Source: Microglena sp. YARC
Taxonomy: Eukaryota; Chlorophyta; Chlorophyceae; Chlamydomonadales; Chlamydomonadaceae
Assembly (NCBI GenBank): GCA_022414725.1
Contig: CM039464.1
Coordinates: 12,574,968-12,638,967 of the forward strand
Direction of reading: 5' to 3'
DNA length: 64,000 nucleotides
Each line of letters opens with the position of its first letter. The first letter of the stretch is position 1. The notes beneath the pieces are model-generated. The model was not told the origin of the DNA. It saw only the letters and a program-made list of their open reading frames with translations, and searched no databases. The position numbers and the translations under genes were made by a program. Shown in pieces: positions 20,757 to 29,276 of the stretch.

Positions 20757-21260
20757 CATGTCGATACTCTTTAGGGATCACCATGTTGGGGAAGGGGATT
20801 CCGTATTGTTTGCAAAGATCCTCATTGAGACGCCTGTCATGATCGTTAAGGGAATTCCACTGCTCGACAGTCATGCTTGACAGTTCGTACCTCAGTTGCT
20901 TCTCAAGTGCTTCTGCGCGCTCAGTCTCAATCTTGAGTCTAGCAACATCTGCCTTATTTCGATCGCGCTCAGTCTCAAGCTCAATCTCCAGACTATTCAC
21001 TCGAGAAGCATCTGCCTTATTTCGAGCGCGCTCAGTCTCAAGCTCAATCTTCAGTCGAGCAGCATCTGCCTTATTTCAAGCGCGCTCAGTCTCAAGCTCA
21101 ATCTTCAGTTGAGCTATGTAAATAAAAGCCAAGGTAGCGTTGCAGATAGGTATTAGTAGAGACTTGTCAATCATATTGATTGATTGTTTATAAAGTTGAA
21201 GAAATCTCTTCTCGTTTTGCCACGGTAATATATATAGCTTGAATAGTTGTATACAGGATG
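20757..21260 (-). pseudogene. Coiled-coil membrane protein, copy 2, one nonsense codon
   Basis: Paralogue of the intact gene at 51649-52209. From the start side it has YKQSINMIDKSLLIPICNAT and AFIYIA (a membrane segment), then a 14-residue repeat KIELETERARNKAD three or four times, then SLEIELETERDRNKAD, and the conserved tail QWNSLNDHDRRLNEDL and CKQYGIPFPN. A TGA at about 21076 replaces the Arg codon in ERA-RNKAD, cutting the frame. The N-terminus differs from the other copy and the tail runs into element A2. Confidence 0.65.
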
Positions 21261-21473
21261 GACACAAAGACCGTATCGGAGCTTAGGGCGATGCTCGGCA
21301 CCCCTCAAGCTGATGATGCGATCGAAGAACTCTACCGCCGGGCTGAGGTCACCGAGGCAGCTGCTGCTGTGCCTCCTCAGCCTGAACATCCGACGTACGT
21401 ATCGGCAATTGTTGCTCGCACTCTCTTTTCATGCGCAGTTCAAGCTCGTTTTGGTATGAGGCCGATTTTGTAA
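21258..21473 (+). CDS. Small hypothetical protein, 71 residues
   Basis: Starts MDTKTVSELRAMLGTPQADD after a TATA-like ATATATAG at 21230; acidic helix, Ala/Pro-rich middle (AAAAVPPQPEHP), ends near a decayed terminal repeat. No homologue recognised. Could be the start of a longer gene truncated by the transposon at 21506. Confidence 0.35.
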   Translation: MDTKTVSELRAMLGTPQADDAIEELYRRAEVTEAAAAVPPQPEHPTYVSAIVARTLFSCAVQARFGMRPIL

Positions 21474-21505
21474 AACCGTTGAATTTAAGCTACCCGTATA
21501 TCCTA

Positions 21506-22022
21506 CAGTCCGCGGAACAGTAAAATGAAACATATATCAGATGGAAATAAATGTACGACATCGCCGTTAGAAAATTGGCGTTAAGAATGGTCGCTGACTT
21601 GGGTGTGTTAAAAACTTCTGTGTTTACGAACATCAGTCGTTCTACTCTGTGGAGGTGGAAACGCTTTGGTGTAAATCGAAAACGACGTGAATTTGTAAGC
21701 AAACTTTTTGAGACGAACAGAGATTTGTTGAAATTGTTTTTATTGTCAACTCAATGCACAACCGCAAGAGGTGTTGTTGCATTTTTCAAAAGTACTCACA
21801 ATTTACGATTATCAACTAAAACAGTGTATCGTTTCATAAAACTCATTGGTTTTACAAGAAAAAGGAGCAAACTCCGTGGACAGTGTAAAGGGGACTTAGT
21901 TCCACTTGTCACTGAATTTTGTAGTAGATACAAGGATACAATCAATGCTGGGAAAATTTTAGTATCAGTTGACGAATGTGGGTTTAGTGAGCGTCTCAAG
22001 CCACATTATGGGTATTCCCCTG
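21506..22022 (+). pseudogene. Truncated Tc1/mariner-like transposase, second family-A copy
   Basis: A family-A terminal repeat (CAGTCCGCGGAACAG, after TA) leads into a transposase frame from 21551 that is nearly identical to residues 1-157 of the intact transposase at 24906-25802, including the helix-turn-helix region and first catalytic Asp (VSVDECGFSERLKP). Homology stops at YGYSP, about 22022, where a GTCA microsatellite follows. The remaining catalytic residues and other end are gone. Confidence 0.85.
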
Positions 22023-22300
22023 CGGTGATCGTCTGAAGACGTCTTGGTCAGTCAGTCAGTCAGTCAGTCAGTCGTCGTCTTGTGGTCTGCCATGTCAAAA
22101 TAATTGTCCAACTCTCTCAGACTGCAGCCAACTAACTACTTGAAGCATGAACAAAGGGTGCTTGATTGAGGCCTCTGCCTGATGTGGAGAAGCCCAAGTG
22201 TTACAGTGAGAATCCCAAGCGTTACAGTGAATGGTGTACGCGAGTCATCAAAATGAATCCAATCTGCCCGCGCTCCCCCTTCAAAATTCCCATAGTGTTG

Positions 22301-22320
22301 TCAAGCAGAAGTCTGCTTGC
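22301..22320. repeat. Dispersed palindrome P, copy 1
   Basis: TCAAGCAGAAGTCTGCTTG: arms CAAGCAGA / TCTGCTTG. It follows CGCGCTCCCCCTTC and is followed by GACGACAC, context shared with the other copies. Confidence 0.7.
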
Positions 22321-22393
22321 GACGACACATGTTCCCAAACACGTGTGTAAACAAGTCAGAGCTTCATGACCCCTTTAATCTGAGTGAGTAGTA

Positions 22394-22510
22394 CACTCGA
22401 CGGAATACTAAAATGAAACCGCTTTCTGGAGTGTACGGTACACCTTATGGTGTAACCTTATGGTGTAGCAACCCACATTGCAGTAGAACACCATCATGTT
22501 TTTTTGTAGC
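22394..22510 (-). ncRNA. Candidate Fanzor guide-RNA end, family A
   Basis: The last 110 bp of element A downstream of the Fanzor contain the hairpin ACACC-ATAA-GGTGT (22440-22453) and the near-palindrome GTGTACGGTACAC, directly inside the terminal repeat. The segment around GTGGGTTGCTACA is conserved in A1 and A2 although these lack a nuclease. Position and conservation are what is expected of a Fanzor RNA scaffold; this is inference. Confidence 0.4.
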
Positions 22511-22513
22511 CCA

Positions 22514-24865
22514 TCAACAACACGCATCCCTGCAAAATGGAAGCGGTCTCCCTTGACCCAACAGTTCCATGCAGTGCAGCCTTGCGATTGTGAGAGCAGA
22601 GGAGCGGTCCCGGTCCGAGTAAGTGCTGGTTTCTGGAGAGAATCGCAGTCCTCGTACCTCAGGGTACCGCTTGATCGATTTGTTGTCGACAAGAGAGGGG
22701 GCTAAGCCACCCCTCCTGTGTTTTTCTTGGATTTTTTTACGTGTGCAGTACACCCTCACCGCCAACTGGTCGCGATAAGAGACCTTTGGAGTCTCCTTCA
22801 ATGGGGTGTGACCCAACAACTCGTAACCTAGACAAATCTGACCTTCCGTGGTTATTTGGACACTTGGAATCTTGTAAACACATTCCTTCTTGGCACCGGT
22901 TTCCCAAGACACGAGAGTCGTCTTGAACTCATCTGTCACATGAACCTCCTCTTTGAAGAGGCGCTTGCAGGAAGCGAACATAGATCCCGTAGGCACAGCT
23001 ACCTCTCCTGGTCCGGTAGCCTTCAGCTTCGTGATTGCAGAACCATATGCTACGCGAACCCTCAGGTTAGGATGATCCAACTTCATGTTGCGCTTGATCC
23101 CTGCCCAAAATGAGTCCATAGCCTTGCGCTTGCCAATGTACCTCTGAAAGTTGTCTCGGGATTCTCTGCGACGGAGTGCCATCCTCCACCACTCGTCGGA
23201 AAACGTAGCGTAATTTTTCAAGTAAGCCGAGATATCATCCTTCCTGGATGTACTCAACGCTGCTCCATTTTCACGCAGAGACTCCCATCTAGGAATCATG
23301 TCTGAGAAACGTTTTTCTTGCTGTTTTTTTCTGTTTCTTGATACCAGACTTGTGGTAAAAAGCTCCGCGTGTAAGCTTCCATGTCTTGCTTTTGTCGTCT
23401 GCCAGATACGTGACTGTAGCGATGTTGCTCCTACCAGGATCCACACCCAGAACGACGATACCCATATCGGGCAATGTCGTTTTGAGTTTATGGTCATACT
23501 GTTCTGAGACGCTCATACCTTCCTCGTCACGAGACCTCTTACTTGTCTTCTTCAGATCGGATACACGAACTTGTACTGTCTTGCTGTACTGCATGCTCAA
23601 TGAGACTCCGTCAGTACAGATGCTACAATCGAACACCCACCCCGTCTTGACAGGTGGTTTCTTGAAGAAGGAACCTGCGACTGTTTTTTCGGGCGTTCAC
23701 GAGCGTGTCATACCTACCCTTTGCATGTCTGTACTCGTCAGTAGCCTTGATATCCTTAACGTCAGCATCGTACTTCTGTTGGGCCAACTTTTATGCCTCC
23801 CATTCACCAGGACCACATGATTTTTTCTTCTTAACTGCAGGCTTCAGAGGCAACATGAAGCGGTCGGGATCCTTTACATTTTCCCACTTTGAAAGCTCGA
23901 CGATGTTTGGGTCTTTGGGGAACACGTGCCTGAACAGGTTCACGAGGGTCTTCATGTCAAGGCGGACATGCGCCCGTTGGACATTAAAGATGGGCATCAA
24001 CCGGATACGACGTGCACCAATAGCCTCCAACCGTGTCTGCATCCAATAATTGAACCGGACCATGGTCGGGAAGTCCATGTCTTTGCCATAGTCATCATAA
24101 AGTCGACTTCCATCTGGAACTTTCAGCCTGACTCGAACTTCACGGACGTACTCCTGAACAGGCTCTGGCCAAGATTCCATCTCCTGTATTTCTTGTTGGA
24201 TGACCCTCATCACGTCGTACACACGGATGGTCTTCGGAGCTCCCAGTGCCTTCAAAGTAGCCTTAGTGAGGCGGGTCAGACGAGGTACCAAAGGAACCCA
24301 TGCGTTGTTCGACACGACAGTGCTCAATGTGTGACCGGCATAGTTTCAAAACCTGGTCGAAATAGATAGGGTAGGAGTTGATGTAGTCAGGGTCATCGCT
24401 ACCAAGCACCTTTCCGATTACGTCTTTCACGGCTTCGTATGATATTCTACTCTCTTCATCTGGAAAGACGCCGTCAACTCCGATCCTTAGCCAATCCTTC
24501 CAGTAGGTATCCTTCATATCGTACATATTAGGAATCGGCAGGTCGCCCTCCATGAGCCTCGTGACATGGAAAGTCAGCACCAGACTGGAACGCTGTAACA
24601 TGCGCCTCGCCACATTGACGAGCTGATCCACATGCCCCCTGAACTTACCGAATTCTTCATCGTCAAGACTCATTGCCTTCTTCAGGGCGCATTTCACGAC
24701 GCACATCTTTTCCACCGTCTTGGACTCTGGAGGGGGTCTGGCGATGAGACCATTGTCTTCGCATAAACGGACAATATCGTCCTTCTTGTCCTTTGAGGAG
24801 TATGCTACTTCGGCCAATTTTAGTAGCTCCTTCAATTTCGCGACTGTCGGAGGTTTCGTTGCCAT
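22514..24865 (-). pseudogene. Fanzor RNA-guided nuclease of element A, decayed
   Basis: Starts at ATG 24865 (MATKPPTVAKLKELLKLAEV). Lesions: frameshift near 24310, in-frame TAA near 23790 (EWEA, stop, KLAQQKYDAD), frameshifts near 23650 and in a T run near 23320. Motifs in order: YFDQVLKLCRSHIEH, FPTMVRFNYWMQTRL, FDCSICTDGVSLSM, RuvC-I VVLGVDPGRSNIATV (about 23440), VAYGSAITKLKATGPGEVAV with VPT, TDEFKTT (the DEF.T segment before the usual Cys pairs), and the last RuvC motif as SDRDRSSALTIARL. Cys pairs of the zinc ribbon are not visible. In TnpB/Fanzor nucleases the RuvC residues cut DNA guided by the element-end RNA. Overall length about 760 codons fits Fanzors. Not functional as it stands, unless some breaks are undetected introns. 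Confidence 0.8.
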
Positions 24866-24905
24866 CTTACATAATTTGTACATCACAGAACTCTTTATAC
24901 AAACA

Positions 24906-25802
24906 TCACATACGTGTTCCATACGTGGTCAAAACAACCCATAATGATTTATCAGTGAGGTTGCTGAATGCTAAGGAAATCATATCAGACACGTGCGTCT
25001 TTGTATTGTTTGGTATATAGTTCAATCGACGAAAGTCCTTCTTCACCTTAGCGAAGCACAGCTCAATAGCATTGAATTCTGGACTGTAAGGAGGAGTGTA
25101 ACAAATATTTACGGGGCTTCTGAGGACCAAGTTCTTATGGATACTGGTGTTGTCCATTATTACTACTGAATTATTGCACAAACTCAATGAGTCAATAAAT
25201 GCAGCGAAGTTCGTCTTCTTCACAGATCCTTTCTTCACAACGAACTCCTTCCTACCATCTGAAAAAACTGCCATCAACAAACTATGGTGTACCCACCCAC
25301 CAGTAGTTTTAACGATAACAGGTTTTCCTACAGGGGAATACCCATAATGTGGCTTGAGACGCTCACTAAACCCACATTCGTCAACTGATACTAAAATTTT
25401 CCCAGCATTGATTGTATCCTTGTATCTACTACAAAATTCAGTGACAAGTGGAACTAAGTCCCCTTTACACTGTCCACGGAGTTTGCTCCTTTTTCTTGTA
25501 AAACCAATGAGTTTTATGAAACGATACACTGTTTTAGTTGATAATCGTAAATTGTGAGTACTTTTGAAAAATGCAACAACACCTCTTGCGGTTGTGCATT
25601 GAGTTGACAATAAAAACAATTTCAACAAATCTTTGTTCGTCTCAAAAAGTTTGCTTACAAATTCACGTCGTTTTCGATTTACACCAAAGCGTTTCCACCT
25701 CCACAGAGTAGAACGACTGATGTTCGTAAACACAGAAGTTTTTAACACACCCGAATCAGCGACCATTCTTAACGCCAATTTTCTAACGGCGATGTCGTAC
25801 AT
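24906..25802 (-). CDS. Intact Tc1/mariner (IS630-like) DDE transposase
   Basis: 298 residues, no lesions. N-terminal helix-turn-helix (SVFTNISRSTLWRWKRFGV), a second helical DNA-binding region (RLSTKTVYRFIKLIGFTRKR), then the DDE domain: Asp141 in VSVDECGFSERL, GGWVHHSLLMAVFSDG, Asp217 in VVIMDNTSIH, and Glu247 in PPYSPEFNAIELCF. The spacing between the second Asp and Glu is 29 residues, shorter than the 34 typical of Tc1. It is expected to cut at the inverted repeats and insert at TA, which agrees with the TA flanks of A, A1 and A2. It starts 45 bp inside the right end of element A and probably serves A1 and A2 in trans. Confidence 0.9.
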   Translation of the reverse strand: MYDIAVRKLALRMVADSGVLKTSVFTNISRSTLWRWKRFGVNRKRREFVSKLFETNKDLLKLFLLSTQCTTARGVVAFFKSTHNLRLSTKTVYRFIKLIGFTRKRSKLRGQCKGDLVPLVTEFCSRYKDTINAGKILVSVDECGFSERLKPHYGYSPVGKPVIVKTTGGWVHHSLLMAVFSDGRKEFVVKKGSVKKTNFAAFIDSLSLCNNSVVIMDNTSIHKNLVLRSPVNICYTPPYSPEFNAIELCFAKVKKDFRRLNYIPNNTKTHVSDMISLAFSNLTDKSLWVVLTTYGTRM

Positions 25803-26005
25803 TTATTTCCATCTGATATATGTTTCATTTTACTGTTCCGCCGACTGTAGTAGTAGTAGTAGTGGTGTACTTCCTCAGTTGCAACCTTCCAAAAACGAGT
25901 GTAAACGAATCGAGTTTATGAACCTTACAGCACGCACATTTTCCTCCTTTTAAAACCAACAACAACAACCTTTGATAAACCACCAAATAACTCTTTCCCG
26001 TCGTC

Positions 26006-26475
26006 ATGTCTTACATGTCTGCTGCCCAAATCACTACGTTCGTCGATACCACCAATATCTTCGACGTCGTTCAGAAGAAGGATCGAACTAAGATATCCCA
26101 CAGCGCCACCGTCGCTCAGTTGAAGAGCATCTGCAACGCAGTCATATCCCTGACCAGCGTTCCTGATTGCCTCGCCGACTCTGTCGGCGCAATGAAGATG
26201 GCGCACAAAAAGTTTCTCGAAGATTCCCCCAAAGGGGAGAAGGAGCCTCTACAGGCCATGCTTCTCCCTATTGCCGTCGCTGCTGCGGATGCCGTCGCTG
26301 ATAATTCTGCGACTTCCTCCGTGCTTGCCCTCTCCAGTGCCTCCGTCTCCCTCCCCGAGGACGACAAAACCACCGAGGACGTTGGCACGGGGTCCGGCAG
26401 TAGCGGTAACAAGCGCCCCCGCGCCAATGCTTCACGCTCTGCTTCACGCTCTGCTTCTGCTGTTCCTGCTGCTGA

Positions 26476-26512
<37 letters not shown>

Positions 26513-26887
26513 GCTGCTCCTGCTGCTACTCCTGCTGGCTCGTTCTCAACGTGCTCCCTGTCCTCCTCCTTGGCCTCCGGTCGTGTTGGTCGCGGGTCCG
26601 TTCTAAAGAACGAGCTTCCTGTTGGCTCCAAACACGGTGAGTTGACCATCGTGGGGTACTCCCCCACCCTGGGATGCAGTGCCGTCACCATTCACGGCAA
26701 CCCGTGCGGTAGAAGACAGGTGCTATTAAGCAACCCCAATGGTGGGACATTCACCACTGGCAAGTGCGCGCACCTAGCGTGCATGAACCAGACTCCCTCC
26801 AAGCGTGAGGCGTACCTCGCCAAGAAGCTCGCTGCTATCGAGCTCTCAATTGAGCTTCGCTCCCTGTCCCTCAGCCAGCAGCTTTAG
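26006..26887 (+). CDS. Hypothetical protein with Pro-Ala linker, 293 residues
   Basis: Intact frame from ATG 26006 (a second Met three codons later). Layout: helical N-domain (QLKSICNAVISLTSVPDCLA, ending about residue 85), Ala/Ser-rich stretch, basic KRPRANASRSASRSAS that could be a nuclear signal, (PA)n linker from a CTGCTC-type repeat (about residues 155-180), then a C-terminal domain with YSPTLGCSAVTIHGNPCGRR and FTTGKCAHLACMNQ; three or four Cys and His there might bind a metal. High GC compared with the transposon next door. Not recognised; a DNA-binding role is only a guess. Confidence 0.6.
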
Positions 26888-26899
26888 TTATATACTCAG

Positions 26900-27500
26900 T
26901 TATTTAGATACTCAGTTAGATACTAAAACCTCTTTTTTTTGATACATTTCTTAGAGACGAGAAAAAATGGTCCTGCCTGTATGTATGTACTGTACTGTAC
27001 CGTACCCCATGGTCCCCATGTGAATTCCCCCCTCCGTTTGCGTGTGTGTTCCATGCGTGCGTGCGTGCGTGCGTGTCTCTTGTTCTCCTGACGTCGGCGT
27101 CTTGCTCCCTCCTCCCCTCTTGCACAGACAACCAACCAACCAACCAACTTGCTCCGTCCCAGCCTGCATCTATCATCCGCGGCGTCGCGTGTGTGTGTGT
27201 GTGTGTTTGTGTGATTTCAGTTCCGTAAATCAGTAGTGTGTCTGCTGGTTGATGTTACACTGTGGGCTCCCCTCCGGTCGCCCACCCGCTCGGTTCCTCG
27301 CGGACTCCTTTGTGGGGGCTCCCCTCCGGTCGCCCCCGGTCGCTCCGCTGTGGGGAAGAGGTGAAAGGGGCTCCGCCACTTGTTTAATGTGGTACGGTGG
27401 TTCTCATCCATTGACAAGCAGTTTTGAGGTTGGTTGCTTGAGGATGAGAACAACCGTGATGTAGAATGATAGGTTTCCCTGAATTTTGTTACTTTCGTTA
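26900..27500. other. Gene-free spacer with short tandem repeats
   Basis: Contains GTGCGTGC and (GT)n runs (27050-27215), CAACCAAC repeats and a duplicated GGGCTCCCCTCCGGTCGCCC (27265, 27320). I see no gene. Confidence 0.6.
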
Positions 27501-27504
27501 TTTT

Positions 27505-27625
27505 TTTATGTGGAGGGCCAAAGCGGCACCTGTGCCGACACAGGTGCCGCCGTGATGAGAGTGGTCGGTCGGTCGCTCTGTGATGTGATGTGAGTCGACA
27601 CAGGTGCCGCCTGATGCGAGGTTAT
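27505..27625. repeat. CACAGGTGCCGCC minisatellite, short copy
   Basis: Two or three units of GTCGACACAGGTGCCGCC plus GTCGGTCGCTCTGTGATG, the unit that forms the larger arrays at 32790-33540 and 34440-34640. Confidence 0.75.
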
Positions 27626-27790
27626 TTTACGGCTGCATGGCACTGGATACACCACGTACGTGTACTGAGGAACTGCAAGACAAGGTGGCATGCGGGCAAG
27701 ACAAGATGCACGGCTGTTACACAAATCTGATGGCGGACCACAAGTCTGGCACCTTTCAAGTGTCGCTCACTCGCTCAAATCACACTACGT

Positions 27791-28159
27791 TTACAGTGAG
27801 AAAGCCGTGATGCCGTTGCTAGCAGAGAAGGCCTGCTGCTTCTGGTTGTGGAGCCACAGGATGTCGACGCCACCGACAGCCAGCACGTAGCTTTCAATCC
27901 ACACGATGAGGAACTCATTGTTGTAGACTGGGACGTTCACATCCTCTCCGGTGCACAATGAGACGTTGACAGGCATCGGCAGCGGGTTGCCGTTCTCATC
28001 TGTGGTATAGATCTTCGCAACGTTGTTGTCGATCGCCTCCACTCGGACCTGGAGCTGATTGGTGATGTTGAAGCCGTTGACGGTGGCATTCTTGTACGAG
28101 AAGCACCCCTTGGCTGTCATTTCTGCACAGCATAACGTAGTCATGTCAGTGTTGTGCAT
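27791..28159 (-). CDS. Orphan protein family 1, copy 2
   Basis: Intact frame of 122 codons (MHNTDMTTLCCAEMTAKGCF). Beta-rich composition with strands LQVRVEAIDNNVAKIYTTDE, VNVPVYNNEFLIVWIESYVL, VGGVDILWLHNQ and a Gln-containing turn. Its second half parallels the product of 14202-14585. No signal peptide and no recognised family. A fold of small beta-barrel type is possible. Having two diverged copies argues for a true gene. Confidence 0.55.
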   Translation of the reverse strand: MHNTDMTTLCCAEMTAKGCFSYKNATVNGFNITNQLQVRVEAIDNNVAKIYTTDENGNPLPMPVNVSLCTGEDVNVPVYNNEFLIVWIESYVLAVGGVDILWLHNQKQQAFSASNGITAFSL

Positions 28160-28244
28160 TACTAGTACTAGAAAAGTTTACAGCCAACAGTAACTAACAC
28201 ACACTACTGCACTTTTCCGTCGCTTTTATCTTGTGGATACAGAT

Positions 28245-28450
28245 TGACGAGACAATGAGGATGCGCAAGCCGCTGTTTGCATGTGGAGTCAGATGGACGA
28301 CAATGAGGATGCGCAAGCCGCCGTTTGCATGTGGAGACAGATGGACGAGACAATGATGATGCGCAAGCCGCCGTTTGCATGTGGAGTCAGATGGACGACA
28401 ATGAGGATGCGCAAGCCGCCGTTTCCATGTGGAGTCAGATGTTTTTCGAT
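28245..28450. repeat. GCGCAAGCCGCC tandem repeat
   Basis: Five units of about 47 bp with GACAATGAGGATGCGCAAGC, CGCCGTTTGCATGTGGAG and TCAGATGGAC. The same unit is scattered at 13890-14020, 34650-34700, 44890-45110 and 51240-51400, in the last two as GAATGGACGAACGGGGGC and TTCCGCCGTTTGCGTGTG. Confidence 0.85.
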
Positions 28451-28888
28451 CGTCGTCGTCGACAGTGTTCCTCCGTTTGCGTGTGTTCGTTTGTTCGTAC
28501 GTACGTACGTGTGTGTTGCTTGCATTGATTCATTGATTCATTGATGCATGCGGTCGATGGATGCAAATGTGCGTGTGTGCATCTTATTCCTGTTCACTTG
28601 CGTGAGTCGTGAGGGCTCCCCTTCGTACGTCGCTTGTTCCGCGCCTACGATCACTAGGCTACTTCTGCTTGAGGCGTATTTAATGTGTTTTGTGCATTGT
28701 GAGAGGCACGTAAATACACACAAGGAAAGCACCGGAGGGGTGGCTTACGCTTGAGGGGCACCATCCAGGTTGGCATGAATGTGCCAAAAACTCAGACATC
28801 TGGGTGATCTTAATCAGATGAATCCGACATCTCGCCAAATTGTATACAGTTGTTCTCAAATAATTTTGGGACACTCAGTATAATTTGA

Positions 28889-29104
28889 ATGATATCCCCT
28901 GAAACCAGATACAGGTCCGTGGTTCACTACAAATATGTTTTGAGGAGTCTGAGGAAGGTTTGTAATATATACAACGTGTCCAAGAGCTCACTACATAGAT
29001 GGGTCAATGCTGATCAGGTGGGTAAAAGTAAGCGTTTAAAACGAAAAAGGAAAGAATTGTCCATGCTTTTACGTTCCACGATATCCAATAATATTGTCCA
29101 TTGA
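28889..29104 (+). pseudogene. Transposase N-terminal remnant of element B
   Basis: 71 codons beginning MISPETRYRSVVHYKYVLRS with a helix-turn-helix (RKVCNIYNVSKSSLHRWVNA), followed by basic KSKRLKRKRKELS. The DDE domain is missing; the next 170 bp are non-coding and lead into the Fanzor start. Same arrangement as the intact transposase of element A. Confidence 0.7.
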
Positions 29105-29276
29105 CGTCAACCTGTAACTTCGATTACTTCATGCAAATATGTTGCGTTATAGAAATGTGGAGGTATAAAGACTTGTCAAAATATATGATTAATACGAGAG
29201 ATTGGGTTAGGCATGTTCGAGAGAGCCTGTCTGCAGATCCAGATTACATCAAAACGTTTTCGGGGTACAATTTGTA

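Larger units (their letters stand above)
22394..25847 (-). mobile_element. Element A: Tc1/mariner-like transposon with transposase and Fanzor
   Basis: 3454 bp bounded by inverted repeats related to CGGAAYASTAAAATGAAAC and flanked by TA (22392, 25848). On the minus strand it reads: right end, intact transposase (25802-24906), 41-nt gap, Fanzor (24865-22514), hairpin-containing end. The two ends are not identical (GTCGGCGGAACAGT versus CTCGACGGAATACT), the same asymmetry as in elements A1 and A2. Fanzor proteins are known passengers of several eukaryotic DNA transposons, Tc1/mariner included, and are RNA-guided nucleases. The transposase is intact but the Fanzor is not. Confidence 0.8.

Noticed and set aside
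20874..21156. Ser-rich plus-strand frames
   Set aside because: Antisense of the coiled-coil repeat, which has an intact paralogue on the sense strand.
22741..23113. Plus-strand frames over the Fanzor of element A
   Set aside because: Antisense frames without motifs; the minus strand carries the RuvC motifs.
28245..28450. Direct repeats with regular spacing as a CRISPR array
   Set aside because: The units are contiguous tandem repeats with no unique spacers, and the organism is a eukaryote.
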